Shown here one piece after another: positions 38,961-51,910 of a stretch of DNA of 64,000 nucleotides. Position 1 is the first letter of the stretch. Every line of letters starts with the position of its first letter. Position numbers and translations under genes: made by a program. The stretch spans positions 1,857,501-1,921,500 of the forward strand of contig JANCRA010000003.1 of the NCBI GenBank assembly GCA_024362935.1. The letters run 5' to 3'. The DNA is from Setophaga petechia (taxonomy: Eukaryota > Chordata > Aves > Passeriformes > Parulidae). Under the pieces are notes generated by a model that had not been told where the DNA came from, made no database searches, and worked only from the letters and a program-made list of their open reading frames with translations.

Positions 38961-41900
38961 GTGATTAGCAAAAGAGGGAGTTTGGGAGGGGGGCTGCTGC
39001 TGAACCCTTGGTGGAAGGGCAGTGTCTGACCCTGCTTTGGCTGATGAGTGTGCAGGGAAGTGCTGCACGTGCAAAAAATCTGGGGAAATGTTTTGTGCTG
39101 GGGAATGGGAATGCTCCTCTTGCCTTTTCATCAAGAATCTATAAAATGGCATCCAGCAGCTCTTCAGCCCATGCCTGGAAGCCAAAGCCAGGTGCATGCA
39201 ATCCTGAACAAGGCACGGGGACATCTGGATATTTATTTATATTTGAGCTGCATTTGGCTACTGGAACAAACATTTGCAGAAAGTGGCCTTAGCCTTGGCT
39301 CAGCATCCTGAATGCAGAGCACAGGTAGCCGTGAAGGGAGTTTGAGCTTGATGAAATCACATTAAGCCATCAGTAGCAAGAAAAGCAGATAAGATCAACA
39401 AGCAATGTTTGGGAGCCCCATCCTCTAGGAGAAATCACTTTCAGAGCAAACACTCCTGATGTAGCTTCACAGAGATGGAGGAGGACAATGCAGGAGAGAT
39501 CCTCATGAGTCTGTGCCACATCTCAGCAGGGTGACAGTCCCCCTTCCCCGTCCCACAGTGAGCAGACCCCAGAGGGGTGGCTGGGGCAGTGTTTGGGAAG
39601 CTGTTTGGGGCAGCAGCCTCTGTCCCATCCCACCTGGTGGCTGCAGCCCTGTGTAAGCCAGCAAGAAGGTGTGGATGGAGTTTCTGCAGCTGTGAAAATG
39701 GTGTCAAGCAGGGTTTTTTCCCTATTTGCTTGCAAAAATCATCTTTTGGCTCTGCCTGCTGTGGGGCAGAGGGGTGGGGACCAGGTGAGATGTGACAGAT
39801 CTGCACTGGCCCCTGTGTTGCACTCCACCAGGCCCCCAAAAAATGTCTGAAATGTAAGAAATGTCTGCTCTGAAAAAGTGATTTCTGCTGGAATGTGTGA
39901 CTGAAAGGGCTGCAGTGCAGCCTCTCACTGCCGAGGAGAGTCCTCGTTTTGTCTTGTCCCGTTGATCTGAATGAAGTGATTTATAAGGACGTTTTCCATG
40001 AATCAATAAATCCATGCTTGCTGCTGTGCCTGGGAGGTTTAATTTGCTCTAGATACTGCACAGAGTATCTCTGTCCTGAATTGCACTGCCAAGTTCTGCT
40101 CTTTGGGAGAGGATGAGGATACAGCTGGATCCTCTGGGAACATGCTGCCAGCATCTGATGGTGCCTGATCCCTGTTAATTATTGTGCACCTCGTGGTGTG
40201 GGCTGGAGAGTTCAGACAGGGTGTAAGAGCAATGGTTTCCCTGTGTGTGGAGTTTGAGGGCTTTGTCCATTGTGCCAAACATTTCCTGATGTTACAGATC
40301 TTGGGGAAATTGAAGCCAATAAAAAAAAGGGAGGGCTGGGATCATTGGCCTTTGAAAAGACCACAGTGCAGAAATCTGGGTTACAGGTAGGTTTTTCTTC
40401 CACATCTCTGAGTGATGCTTCCTCTCAAGAGGAATTGAAAAGTTCCCGTTGCTCTGCACCACCTCCCCTCCCAAAAGCTGCTTTCATGAGCCCCTTGGAA
40501 GCAATGCACATGTGTTTACAAAGCCTGCCACTGGATCTGCTTGGAAAAAGAGGGTTCAGAAACACATTGAGAAGTCTGAGGTACCCCCAACTCCCCCCAG
40601 TCCTGAGCTTGTTTCCCTGGCTTTATCTGAGCACTGTGGTCATGGATGGATGAGGGGACCTTGCTTTATGCTGTGCCCTGGGGTTTGGGGCTGTTCCTGA
40701 TCTTCCTGTGCACAATGGGTGTTTTGAAGGCTCCTGAACTGGTGGGGCACGGACTGGCTCAGCTCCTGTGAGCACCTGGATCCCATCCCACCTCTCATCC
40801 TGCTCCACCTGTGTGGCTGAGCCCCCAGGGACCCCTCCACTTCTCCTCCAGAGCAGCTCTGAAACCATTTTACATCTCTTGGAGGTCAGAGCTCAAGCTG
40901 GAGAATCCAGAAACGTTCCCAGAGCCAAAACACGCCGTGGCAAGCGGGTGTGTGCCTGCTCTCTGCTTCTCATTTCCTCCAGCACTGTGAGAGCACTGGA
41001 GCTGCACATGGGGTTTCAGCAGGGTGTCCCCTCTTTTGTTCCTATACATTAGAAAAGTCTGTGCATGTGTTTATATTTAAAAACTATATGTATATGTTTC
41101 AACATGGCCGTTTGTGAGCTGTGCTCCTCAGGACTGATCTGGTTGGGCAGAGGAGGGATGAATTTCACAGCTGCCTACCTGTTGCACTGGCAGCTGTGTG
41201 ATGGTCCTGCTGGTCCAGCTATTCTTGCACTTGGAAATAACAGGTGTTGGCAGGGAGTGATCCCAAACCTGCTCAGACCCAGCTGGGAAGGCTGCTTTTG
41301 AAGTAAGCAGGCTTTGGGTAAGTCTGGCAGCACCAGAGGAGAGGTTTCTTTGCTGTTATTTGTGTCACAGCCTGGGCAGTCCATTCCACGTGTGCCCATC
41401 TTGCACTTTCCGGCCCTGTTTCCCACATGCTTGCTGGTGGGTTGGAAAGAAGCAGATGAAGCTTCTGGAAGGTGTAGGGGCTTCATGTTGGGCTTGTTGC
41501 ACATCCCCTGGGACAGCAAACACAAGGTCAAACAATGGCTGTGCCAAGTGGAGCACCCATAGAATGTTGCCATTTTAAATAATTGCCACAATGGCTTCTC
41601 CTCCCCTTTCTTCCACCCCTTCCCCATCATCATGTCCTTCCCCACCCATAACCTGGGGGCTGCCTGGATCTCTTCAGGATTTATATTAAAAAGGAAGTGT
41701 TTTGTACATAATTAAACCATCCTAGTGCTGGATGGAAATGGGATTTGGTGCTTACCGCTGTGACTCTTTCTCATGCATGAGGGTGAACTGATTGATTGCT
41801 GAGGTTTGAGATTAAATATTCCCCTGAGCTCCATGGCATTTACTGTGCTGGGGAGGGGTGGAGGGGAATTCTGGTTTTCCTCCAAGGCAAGGAGAGCACG

Positions 41901-42614
41901 GGAATGTCTGCTGAGCACATCCCCTCGTCCTGGTCTGCAGCATTGGCTGTAACAGGCTCCTGGCACGGCTGCCTTGGGCACCAACAAAGCAGGTGCCTCT
42001 CTCCATATCCACCCTGGTGGATGGGCTGCTGGTGGGCTGTGCAAGCTCCTTTCACTGCTGCATTGAGCATCCCATTGCATCCTGCCCTTTCCTGGTGACT
42101 CAGCTGCCTCCCCACCTGCCTACACCTAGCAGTGGGGCAGACCCGCTGTCCCCGCCTTTCTCCTTCAGAGTGCGCCTTATTTGTTTATTTTCCTTACCTT
42201 CTTTTCATCCCCAAAGCCCTCTGTGTTTGGTTTCGGTGGGAAAGGAGGAGAAACCCCCACACTCCTCTCCTGGAGTGGTGGTGGGTTGGAGACGCCGCCT
42301 TTCCCCCTTCCCTTGAAGTCTAATTTTAGCTGAAGGCATCGGGATCCCTCCAGGGTATGGCAGAGATTTCCTATCAGCTGCCTCGACCTTAAGAAACAAA
42401 ACACACAAACACAGCACAGAAGCACTTGAGGTTTATTTGGGTGAATTCTTTCAAAAAAAAAGGGTGTGACTTATTTTTATTTTTTATTTATTTATTTTTT
42501 TTTACGAGCAGCACACGCTGGCTTTGTTCTGCTGCAGTCGGGTATTTCAGGTCTTCCAAGATTTAATCAGAATAATTAGTTACTGTCTGTTTGTACCTTC
42601 TGTTTCTGTTGCAG

Positions 42615-42713
42615 GGTTACCAAAGGGTGTATTTATCTCCCAGAGGGCTGCCTAAGTGTGGCTTAATCATTAAAGCATCCGATTTCCTCCAAGTTATCTG
42701 CCATGAGGCTTAT
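42615..42713 (+). other. Exon-like segment with strong splice signals
   Basis: A pyrimidine-rich tract ends in CTGTTTCTGTTGCAG at 42,600-42,614. It is followed by 99 bp and then the consensus donor GTAAGT at 42,714-42,719. The 99 bp are open in one frame (33 codons) and closed in the other two; I do not recognise the encoded peptide. It sits inside intron 1, upstream of the DAAM1 start codon, so if used it would be an alternative untranslated or upstream-ORF exon. A one-frame open stretch of this length is expected by chance fairly often, so support rests on the splice sites alone. Confidence 0.25.
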
Positions 42714-42718
42714 GTAAG

Positions 42719-42740
42719 TAAACAAATAAATAAATAAATG
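42719..42740. repeat. (AAAT)n short tandem repeat
   Basis: About four AAAT/AATA units follow directly after the exon-like segment's donor. This is simple sequence. Confidence 0.75.
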
Positions 42741-45700
42741 AAAGCAGGGAGGGTGGGGATGGTGTTGGTGGATTCAGCTTGGGGGGGTTGTACAGATTTT
42801 TCCTGATTGTCACGGGTTTAATTGTGAGCTGCCTGTGGTTCCCAGCCCCGTCATGTGGGGATCAGAGGACTGAGTGTTTGGACTGGCACTGAACACCCAG
42901 CCAGTTTAATGAGGCTGCTCCCAGCCAAGCCTTGACCCCACTAAACTGGCAGGAGCTGTGTTGCTCCCTGTCATTTCAGGAGCAGGGGGGAAAAAATAGA
43001 CCTTACAGGAATGAAAGGCTTTTGCTTTCACTCGTACAGTTATGGCTTTGACTCCGTAACCCAGTGGTGTCCCTTATAAAAATCACAGCTCTGTCTGGAC
43101 ATAAGTTACCACTGTAAGTTTGGCAGGATTGGGAATTAGCTGTTTTCCAGCCTGTATTTGCATGTTTGGATTGGGAAGGGGGATTGTTAATGCACACATT
43201 TCCCATCTCCAGCACAGGAGATGAGAAAGGCTCAGGAAGTCACTGCAGAGGAGGGTGGGATGGCTGGGGAGCCTCGCAGGGAGACCTGTGAGGTGCTGAA
43301 CCTGCCCTGGTTTGTGCCTGGAACCTGAGTGAATTGTGGGATGTTTTCCCTTGTGTTTGTCACCGAGAGCAGATGAGTGGCCCTCTTCTAATGTTCAGCC
43401 CACACTGGACAATTTGCTTTCTTCTGTTTGCTTTCTCTTTCTTCCTGAGCTGGCATGGTAGGGGTTGGGTTCTGAGGTGCTGCCTTGTCAGCTGCCTTTG
43501 CTGCCTCATTTATCATGTGCAAACCCTGGGAGTGAGGGTTTGGGGTGCATGCTACTTCCCTGATGGATTTAGATACTTTTAAATCCAAAAGCAGCCTTTG
43601 CCATCAGTTTCTCTGCTTTCCTATGTGAGAGGGAGCATATTTTTTTGAGGTTGGTAGCTTTGTGTTAGCCTTTCTTAGAGATGCAGGTGTGCAGCTTTGT
43701 TCTTCCTGGGAGAAGCTCATGAAAGGGAAGGGGCCTGGAGGGGACAAGGTGGGACCAAAGGGATCTGCAGGGCTTTGGTGGTCTCAGGGAAAATTGCTTG
43801 TGTGAAGGTTGAGGTTGAAGTCCATCTTCTCTCTGTGTTTGTTGGGAAGAGCAAAGATGAGTGATGGGGAATGTGTTGGACTCTGCTGTGGCAGAGCTGA
43901 AGCTGGGCATGATCCCACATCCTGTCCCAGCTCCAGAGTAACAATTTGGAGAGACAAATCCCCTGGCAAATCCCCTGTCCCCTCTGGGAGTGATGTGGAG
44001 GCTGTCACAGCCAGCAGGGCGTTGCTGGTGCCCTTTGCTCTGTCTGCTCTGGTGTGTCTGGGGTGGGAAAAGTCCTTCTTGATGGAAATACTCCTAAGAA
44101 AGCCTGTCAGCCTGATTTGTTCCTTGATGCTTGCCCAGCTGGAAAGCTGGTGGCAGCTCAGACAACACCTGAAGCACTGGGGATGTGTGATGTGCAGCAC
44201 AGCCAGTGCTCCTGCCTGGCATGGCCCTCCAGGCACAGGGAGGGCTGCTGGAGGGGTGGCAGGTTTCTAATCCCCATCCCACCCCTGTGTGCCTGCCTGT
44301 TTCACTGGGCCTTTCACAGATCTGCTGGGTTTGGGCACAGGGAGAGGTGGGGAGGAGGAGCAGAGCTGGTGGAAGCATGGAGGGGAAGGGAGGTGACAGT
44401 GATGGAGAGGATGCTGGGAGGAAGAGGAGATGATGTGGCTCATTTGCCTGGTGCTTTGGAAGTTGCTTAGCTAAATTAAGTGCTCACTAGGGAGCCTCAT
44501 TTGGCTTTTAAATAGCTTGGGAGCATGTGAATGCTCTGTGTTGCTTTCCTCTTCCTGCAGTGTGAGCCACCTCCTGTCCCCATCTCTCCTTGAAGAATAT
44601 CCCCAAAAGTCTACCTTAGGATGTGGGAGGGGAAGCTTGGTGGTCACCTGCTTTTAAAAAGCTTTTCAAAGTTCTCTCCAAGCTCCTCATCATTCCAGGC
44701 CATCCATCCTTTTTTTTTTCCCAGTCTGAACACTCTGAGCTTTGGTGATTGGGACTGACCACAGGTTCCCTCTCCCACAGAGGCCACAGCATGCCAGGAG
44801 CTCTGTGCTCATCACACAGCACTGCTGCTCTGGGATGAGCTCACTGGTCGTGCACCATATCTCCTTGAGCATCCCACTTAAGGCAGAACTTGATGCCCCT
44901 TTGGCTTTCCTATTCTTTTGCAGGACTGTGTATTTTTTTTTGGCTTTCAACCAGCTGAAAAACTGCTCCAAGAGGCTGGAGAATGATTTTGAGTACCTTA
45001 TTCCCCTGGTTGTACCTTGGTGCAAAGCTGGATGTTATTTGTGCACTTGATCATCCTGCTGCTTGGTAAAGGAAATTCATAGTGCTTAGTTTTATTTAAT
45101 TTCTGTAGAAAATGAAAGTATCTCAAGATATTTATTTTTCTTTGTCTCCAGAGTAACACACTCAGTTATGGAGGGTGCCAAAGGCAGGAACAAATCCTGA
45201 GGATGGGGATGCAAACAGTGTTTGGTCTCCAAAAAGCTCTGTCTCAGTCAAGGATGGGGAATATTCCCCACACCAGAGCCACCTTGGAGGGGTTCAGCTC
45301 TGTCCCCCCATGCAAGGAGATCGTGGCCACCAGGTGCCACTGAGGTGTCCCCAGCCATGGGGCTCCCTCCCTGCTCTGCTCCTCCACCATGTGCCCACCA
45401 GCCACTCCCAGACGTGGTGGGGGAAGCTTTGGGAGGAGCACACCCCGTTTTCCTCATAAAACTCCAAACAAGAGGGTTGGCCTGGTTTAGATTTTAAAAA
45501 TAACTTGCACATTTGGAAGCTAAAGTTTCAGAAGGGCTCTGAATGGGATGATGGCTTTGATCGTGACAGTCCGAGATCAAGGCAGGGCTTTTTGGGTTTG
45601 CTGCATCAGCTGGAAAATATATTGTAGTGTCTAGACTTTATCATCCTCAAGAAAGGCTCTTTTTTTTTTTCCCCTACTCTACAAAAGGTCTAATCCAAAG

Positions 45701-46249
45701 CCTATGTACAGTTGGTAGGAGAGGCTCTGAGTGTGTCCAGGAGCATGTTGGAAGAGGTGGGGATGAGCTTTGAGCTTTGAAGGGCTCAGACCCTGCTTTG
45801 CTGTGCTGGAAGTTTGGGATGTCAGCAGTGGGATGAGGATGGGCACCAGCTGTGGGCCAGTGCCCCCTCCCCAGAGGGGTCAGTCCCTGCAGCTGAGCCC
45901 TGCTGACACCTCAGTGCTCATCCTTTGGCTGCTGTGCCTGTGCTCAGATGCTCAGACCAGCATCTCCCACAACTGTCTGAGATTTCTCTGTGTAATAACC
46001 ATAAACATCCACCTTTGATGTGTGTGGACAGAATTTCAGCATTTTTAGCTTGAATGTTGAAAATGTACAATTTTCTCTCCTTACTATTCCATAAGTAGGT
46101 TCTCAACTTTTCTGTTATTTTACTGAATTCTTTTATTATTTATATTTTTTTGTAATTCCAAAAGAGAATAGTAGGGAAGGATCTTCCTAATTTGCTTGGA
46201 ATAAACTCAGAAGCCTGCTGAGAAGGTGAGGACATCTGGCCACATGTAT

Positions 46250-46750
46250 TTATAGAACCATTAAAGTTGGAAAAGTCCTCCAAGATCATTGAGTCCAGTC
46301 TTGGATCAAACACCACCTCTCAACCAAACCACAGCACCGAGTGCCACGTGCTGCTGTTTCTTGAGCACCTCCAGGGATGGTGACTCCACCACTGCCCTGG
46401 GCACTCTGTCCAATGCTTAGCAACCCTTTCAATGAATAAATTCTTCCTGATGTCCAACCTGAACCTCTCCTGACACAGCTTGAGGCCATGTCCTCTTGTC
46501 CTGTCCCTGTTCCCTGGCTGCACCCTCCTGTCAGGGAGTTACAGAGTGAGAAGGTCCCCACTGAGCCTCCTGTTCTCCAGGCTGAGTCCTCCCAGCTGAT
46601 CCTCATCAGACTTGTTCTCCAGACCCTCTCCATCTCTTTTCCCTTCTCTGGACACCTCAATGTCCTTCTTGTTGTGAGGGGCCCAGAACTGGACACAGCA
46701 CTTTGAGCTGTGGCCTCAGCAGTGCTCAGTACAGAGGGACTGACGCTTCC
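46250..46750 (-). mobile_element. CR1 LINE fragment, ~500 bp, reverse orientation
   Basis: This is the longest recent CR1 copy in the window. The + strand passes through 'atagaaccattaaagttgga', 'agatcattgagtccagtctt', 'caccactgccctgggcactc', 'ttcttcctgatgtccaacct', 'gacttgttctccagaccctc' and 'ggcccagaactggacacagc'. That is the expected antisense order of CR1 3' untranslated and terminal coding sequence. It contributes part of a spurious 303-codon minus-strand frame (46,286-47,197). Confidence 0.95.
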
Positions 46751-49738
46751 TGGAAGCCCACACAGCTCCTCTATCACATTGGAATATGCCCTGTGGAGGG
46801 AGCAGAGGCAGTTTTTCTTTGAAACTCTGTGTTTTGTGTGCAGGGCTCTCGGCTGTGTTTTGGCAGAGTCACCCCCAGCCATTTCCCTGGTGTTTCTGCT
46901 GCAGCACACCATGATGCCATGCTTAATGCCCCAGGCTTTGGAGGGGTTGCAGCCTAGTTGTGAAAGCTTCATCTGGAAGCTTTGAGAAACATTTGGAATT
47001 GTTTTGGAAAACATTTGGATCGAGGATGCCTTAGTTCTGTGCTTGGTTGTTTTACTTTGTTTTGTCCTTGAGCGAGAAAAGTGCTGTAGGGTTTCTGTTT
47101 TTTTCTTTCCATCAGTTTTTCTTTTAGACAAACTTATTTCCAGGGATAAATCAGAGCAAATGCCAGTGTGAAAGTAGTTTGTGGTGTAAAATGGCACTAA
47201 AATTGTGCTGGAAGGGATCTTGAGAGGTTACCTTGTCCCCAAGGGTAGTTGAATGCGCTCATTGGTCTGGAAAGTGAATGTCTTTGCTGGGAGTTGTTTT
47301 GTCATAAATTGTCTCAGGAGCAGAGGCAAAAATCTACCAAATAATGCTGTCAGCATGTGTGCACGAGCCTTCCTCAGTTTATTCAAATCATTTGCTGAAT
47401 AAGTGTTGAAAATTAATGCTGGGTTTGTTCCCAGAGCTATTCAAAATAATATTCCATTGTAACCTGTTCCACCTTGGCATTTGCCAATATACTGAAACCC
47501 TTATGGATGAATTGCAGTTACCCACAGTCTGTATTTGACATGGAGCCATCCCTGTTTTGCCCCATTTCTGAGACAACAAGTCCCCAGAAGTCCCACTGGG
47601 ATTAAGAGCAGGTTTTGCTTTGTTTCTTGTAAATTAGTTGTGACTTTTCAGTTTTCCAGGTGGTCACCAGCCCTGTGGAAATCCACAGCAGCCTCTCCCC
47701 ATGACATCTGCAGGCTTAGATAAAGTTGTAAGATCCTGGGCAAGGATCACTAGAAATCCTCATCTGCTTTGAGACTGAGCCAAGTGATTACTTTCAGTTA
47801 ATTTCTCCTGCATCTTTTGTCTTGAACCATGAATCAAAAAAAAACCAAACATACCCAAGAGCCCTACTTTAATGCCCCACCTTTTAAAGGTGCTGCAGAG
47901 CTCCATGGGGTTTTTCACCTTGCTTTCAGCTCCCATTTCAGTGATGGAAGGTTCTGGAGGAGGTTCACCTGCAGCCAGCTGGATGCAGACTTGTTCTCCA
48001 GCCAGCAGCGTGTTGGTGTTGCAGTCCACACAGCCCAGATGGTGACTGGTTTTCCTTCACCTGGTCTTTTCCCCAACCAGTTTCCAGTAGGTGATAGGGG
48101 AATTCACCCATTTTTGGCTGTGGGGAAGGCTTGGCAAGCCCCCCTTGGCCCATCTGCACACTCAAAGTGAGGATGACTGGCATCAGCGTTATTGTTTGGC
48201 CAAGTGTATGCAGGGATATCACAGCTTAGATTTGTTACAGATGGGTTTCTGGATATAGTCTGAGGCATTCTGCCAGCCAGTTTTATATCTGTGTAAAAGT
48301 GATTGGCATCTCTATAAATAAAGCTGCTGTGGGATTATAAATCTAAATATACTTATTCATTAAATTATTTTTACATTTCCACTGGGTTGTCATCCTGGCT
48401 TATCACAAGCAAGCCATGCTCTCTGCCTGAGTGTTATCCACAGTTCCAGCAATGCAGCTTCTGAGGCTTGGAAATATTTTTTGACTTGTGTGTGAGCTAT
48501 CCACAAGGCTCTGTGCCATGGATCTGATCTCTTCACTGGGACATCCTCACAGGGAATGACCCTGTCCTGGACCCTGCTGTAGAAGTGGCAGTGGCTGTAA
48601 ATACAGGAATGTGAGTTTTTCTTTCTTGGTGAGCATGACTTTGCTGGGCTATTTAGTACCTGTGACCGGTAAATGCTGTTTGCATGGCTCCTTTGGTGCT
48701 GGGAAGGGCTCCTCCATAAGATCCTCCATCTGTGTCCTCAGGCAAGGAGTCTCACAAAGTTTCCTCCTTCTGTGCCCCAGGCCAGGCTGCATGGAAACAG
48801 GGCTCTGTCCACCTGGTTTAACCATCCCTGCTGGTTGTTTAGGCTACAGGAGCAAGGAAAAAAGTCCCCCAGACCAGTTCCAGGTGCAGCTGTGAGCTGG
48901 GAAAGTGCTGGAAGGAGAGCCAGACACCAACACAGCCAGGCAGCAGTGCAGGCACTGGTAAATCTGGCTTGGTCTTTGAGCAGGCTGATGAGAACACTGA
49001 GAGCTGCAGCCTCCGGTTTCTGTGGGGTTTTTTTCCTTCTCTTTTCAAAGCATTTGATTATTAATTCAGTAAATGATGAAGCACAGAGAAACATGTGCCT
49101 GAGTGGCAGAATATCAGCTGCCTCACTCTGCTCAGTAATAGCATGCATTGTTGAAAGTGAACCCATGATTTTATTGTAATTTCCTAATGAAGGGAAGCTT
49201 TAAAGTCAGTCTGTCCATCTGCTCCTCCTTCCATCACTGACAACTCATTAAGTCCATTGCCTGGTTTTGTCCTTTCTTTCAGTTTGTGGGGCTGCTTCAA
49301 TTTTGGTCAAAAACAGCCATCAAGTTAGAAGGGTGTTAGGGGGGTTTTTTATTAAAGGATGCAGTGAAACCTCAGCCTGTACTAGACACCAGGGAGCACA
49401 CATAAATGTTATGAACATCCAAGCCATAAAGAGTGCTTTAGTTGGATTTGCCACGTTATGAGACAGCAGAGAGCCCACGCTGCAGGTCCCTGTGCAGACA
49501 TGTAGGTGTTACCAGGGGGGATGTTCACCTCAGTGAATTCCCTGATGTCTAATAAATGTGAGTTCATCCTGCAGCCTCACTCCAAAAGTGGCTTGTGTTG
49601 CTGAGAGTCAGAGGAGGAAATATTTCCATTCATGTTGGTATTCCTGGTGCTGTCACCCCACCAAATGTAGTTTTGGTAGCATAACAGGGTCAGCACTGTC
49701 TTGTAGGGTCTTCAGAAACTGGGAGCAGCATTTGGATG
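46751..49738 (+). other. DAAM1: Intronic DNA, nothing recognised
   Basis: Intron 1 sequence has no supported gene. A fragment near 47,205-47,260 ('tggaagggatcttgagaggt') faintly resembles a CR1 end but is too short to call. Confidence 0.5.
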
Positions 49739-50123
49739 TGTGACAGTGTTCACAGGGATCTTAGGATGAGGGAAGAGATGAGGATCTGACTCCATGTTTC
49801 AGAAGGCTTGATTTATTATTTTATAATATATATTATATTAAAACTATACTAAAAGAATAGAAGAAAGGATTTAATCAGAAAGCTAGTTAAGAATAGAATG
49901 GGAAAGAATGATAACAAAAGCTTGTGGCTTGGACTCTCTGTCCGAGCTAGCTCACTGTGATTGGTCATTAATTAAAAACAACTAACATAGGCTAATCAAA
50001 GATCTACCTGTTGCATTCCACAGCAGCAGATGAACATTGTTCACATTTTGTTCCTGAGGCCTCTCAGCTTCTCTGGGGGAAAAATCCTAAGGAAAGGATT
50101 TTTCATAAAAGATGTCTGTGACA
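49739..50123 (-). mobile_element. Solo LTR of a passerine endogenous retrovirus
   Basis: The 385-bp element starts TGTGACAG and ends CTGTGACA, so it has TG...CA termini with inverted TGTGACA/TGTCACA ends. In reverse orientation it reads TGTCACAGACATC, has an AT-rich core with AATAAATCAAGCC (a polyadenylation signal) near its 3' end, and finishes CACTGTCACA. I recognise this layout as an LTR family abundant in songbird genomes. No internal retroviral genes lie beside it, so it is a solo LTR. Flanks GGATG and TGGTG are not a perfect target-site duplication, suggesting age or recombination. Confidence 0.85.
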
Positions 50124-51910
50124 TGGTGCTGCTGGTACGTGGGTCCTGTGTGGGTGTGGGATCATTTCATCACCTTGTCTCAGAGGAAGGGAGAGACCCT
50201 GGAAGGACACAGCAGCCACCAGCACTTCCCTGCAGGGCTGTGATGGGGTGCAAACAGGATTTGACATTCAGTGTGTTCTTGGTGAGCTGCCAAATGTTTG
50301 CATATCAGCCTGGCTTTTACTGGTAGGTGTCAATGCTTTTTTCCAGGCCTGGTTTCCACCAACACCAGAATTCTTTGCAATGTTGAGGGTTTTTTTCCCC
50401 TCCCTCTTTGTTTCCTTTTTTCCTTTCTCCATTCAGTGCCTTAGTAAGAACACAGCTGAAGTCCTGGGAGCCCAAAGGAAACCTGTCTATTACACATGAC
50501 CCGATTAGAAGCCATGGTAATAAGCATTTGAATCTAAAGCTAGATTAGGCAGGGAGCAGTCTGAGGCTGGATTTGCATAGCACACATTCCTTTTCTCCTT
50601 TTCCATAGGACGTGGTGGTAAATCTCCTGAAAGTGAATTTAGAAAGGCTGGCATGTGTCAAGTGCTCCTGTTGATGCATGGGTTGCTCTTCTCACTAAGC
50701 TGGGAAAAAAATGCCTGTGATTGCCTGGAAGATGCTGTTTCTCCTCTCTGCCTGCTCTCACAGCTCATGTTGCAGTCCATGGGGATGGGTAGCTCTTGCC
50801 AGCTCTACAAATCTGCATTTTAAGGGCATTTGGAAAGTTTTTGCCTGGAGAGGCAATTATTCCCGGATGCTTTCTCTCTTCTGTGACAACTCTGGCAGTA
50901 GTGGAGTGAATCTGAAATTTTCAGGTACCTAAATCCAATTTGCAGCTTCTTCAAGCTTTCACTTCAATGTTACAGGCCTTGTGCTGGAAAATCATGCAAA
51001 GATTTGTTATCCAAAAGCCATTTAATTTCCTTCCCCTGTGGCCATCAGAAGATTGTGGATGATCTGAGGGTCAGTCTCTCTTTGTCTGTCATTACCCTGT
51101 TTTAGGCCATCCAGTGTTAGTTTGGGGCAATGGGATGCAGAGGTCAGACAAAGGAGGAAAATTGTTTTGCAATGTTTAGGGCAGTGTCTGGGCAGCAAAC
51201 CTGCAGGCTGTCTGCTCTAGGAGAGGGTTTGAGATGGAGGCCTGGGTTTCAGTGCTGGTTGGATTTTTTGGGTCCCACTTTGTTTTCCATGGTGTTGTCT
51301 GGGCTGTGTTGGAAGACCTGACATTCTGGGGAAGGCAAAGCCAATTCCATTGCCATTTTTGCTGATAGAGGTGTTCCCAGAGCTGCTGAAGGAATAGGAG
51401 AGTGTTTGAGGGCATTGGGGATGAATTCTCACTGCGCAGCTGGGCAGATCTGGTGTCAGTGAAATGCACTGCCCTGAAACCATGACAGGAAGGGAGCTTT
51501 GCAGGAATGCCACCAGCCACTGATCACCTGAAGCCTTGCCCAGGTGTGGAGAGCTCTGCAGGACCCACCATGCAGGACTCACCTCTCTGAAGTGTGAAGT
51601 TCTCCATGGGTTTGCATTGTGGGTGAACCCAGACTGATGTTGAAGGGCAGAAGTAAAAATGCCATCACTCCAAGATTTAAATGCTGAGCATGACTCCAGC
51701 TGCACTGGAATAAATAAATAAATATCCCTCTAGATAGTGACCCCCCCTTTGGTCACTTGGGGTCATCTGTCCTGGCTGTGTCCCCTCCCAGCTCCTGGGG
51801 CACCCCCAGCCTCCTTTGGTGGGGTGAGGATCAGGGACCTTGACTCTGTGCCAGCCCTGCAGAGCAGAAACTCAAACATCTCTGAGTTAGCAACACAGTT
51901 TCCAGCACAA
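50124..51910 (+). other. DAAM1: Intronic DNA with one copy of a dispersed ~103-bp repeat
   Basis: No gene is seen. The segment 50,328-50,430 has a second copy at 52,042-52,144 (described separately). The remainder is unique to my reading. Confidence 0.5.
50328..50430. repeat. Dispersed direct repeat, copy 1
   Basis: The segment begins TGTCAATGCTT, passes CCAGGCCTGG and TCCACCAA, and ends in a T/C tract TTTCCCCTCCCTCTTTG...CTTTCTCC. The same series occurs at 52,042-52,144 with about ten to fifteen differences. The two copies share no flanking sequence, so this is a segmental copy or an unrecognised short mobile repeat. Confidence 0.8.

Larger units (their letters stand above)
38961..46249 (+). 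other. DAAM1: DAAM1 intron 1, middle part
   Basis: No known coding sequence is seen. Small features are an AT-rich T/A block at about 42,467-42,502, an (AAAT)n run at about 42,719-42,740, a T-run near 44,709-44,720 and an exon-like segment at 42,615-42,713 (listed separately). The remainder looks like unique intronic DNA. Confidence 0.55.

Noticed and set aside
46286..47197. 303-codon minus-strand frame
   Set aside because: Its C-terminal half overlaps the antisense CR1 fragment, and the remainder has no recognisable domain or exon signals.
47205..47260. Possible CR1 remnant
   Set aside because: Only about 20 bp resembles the CR1 end, which is too little to separate from chance.
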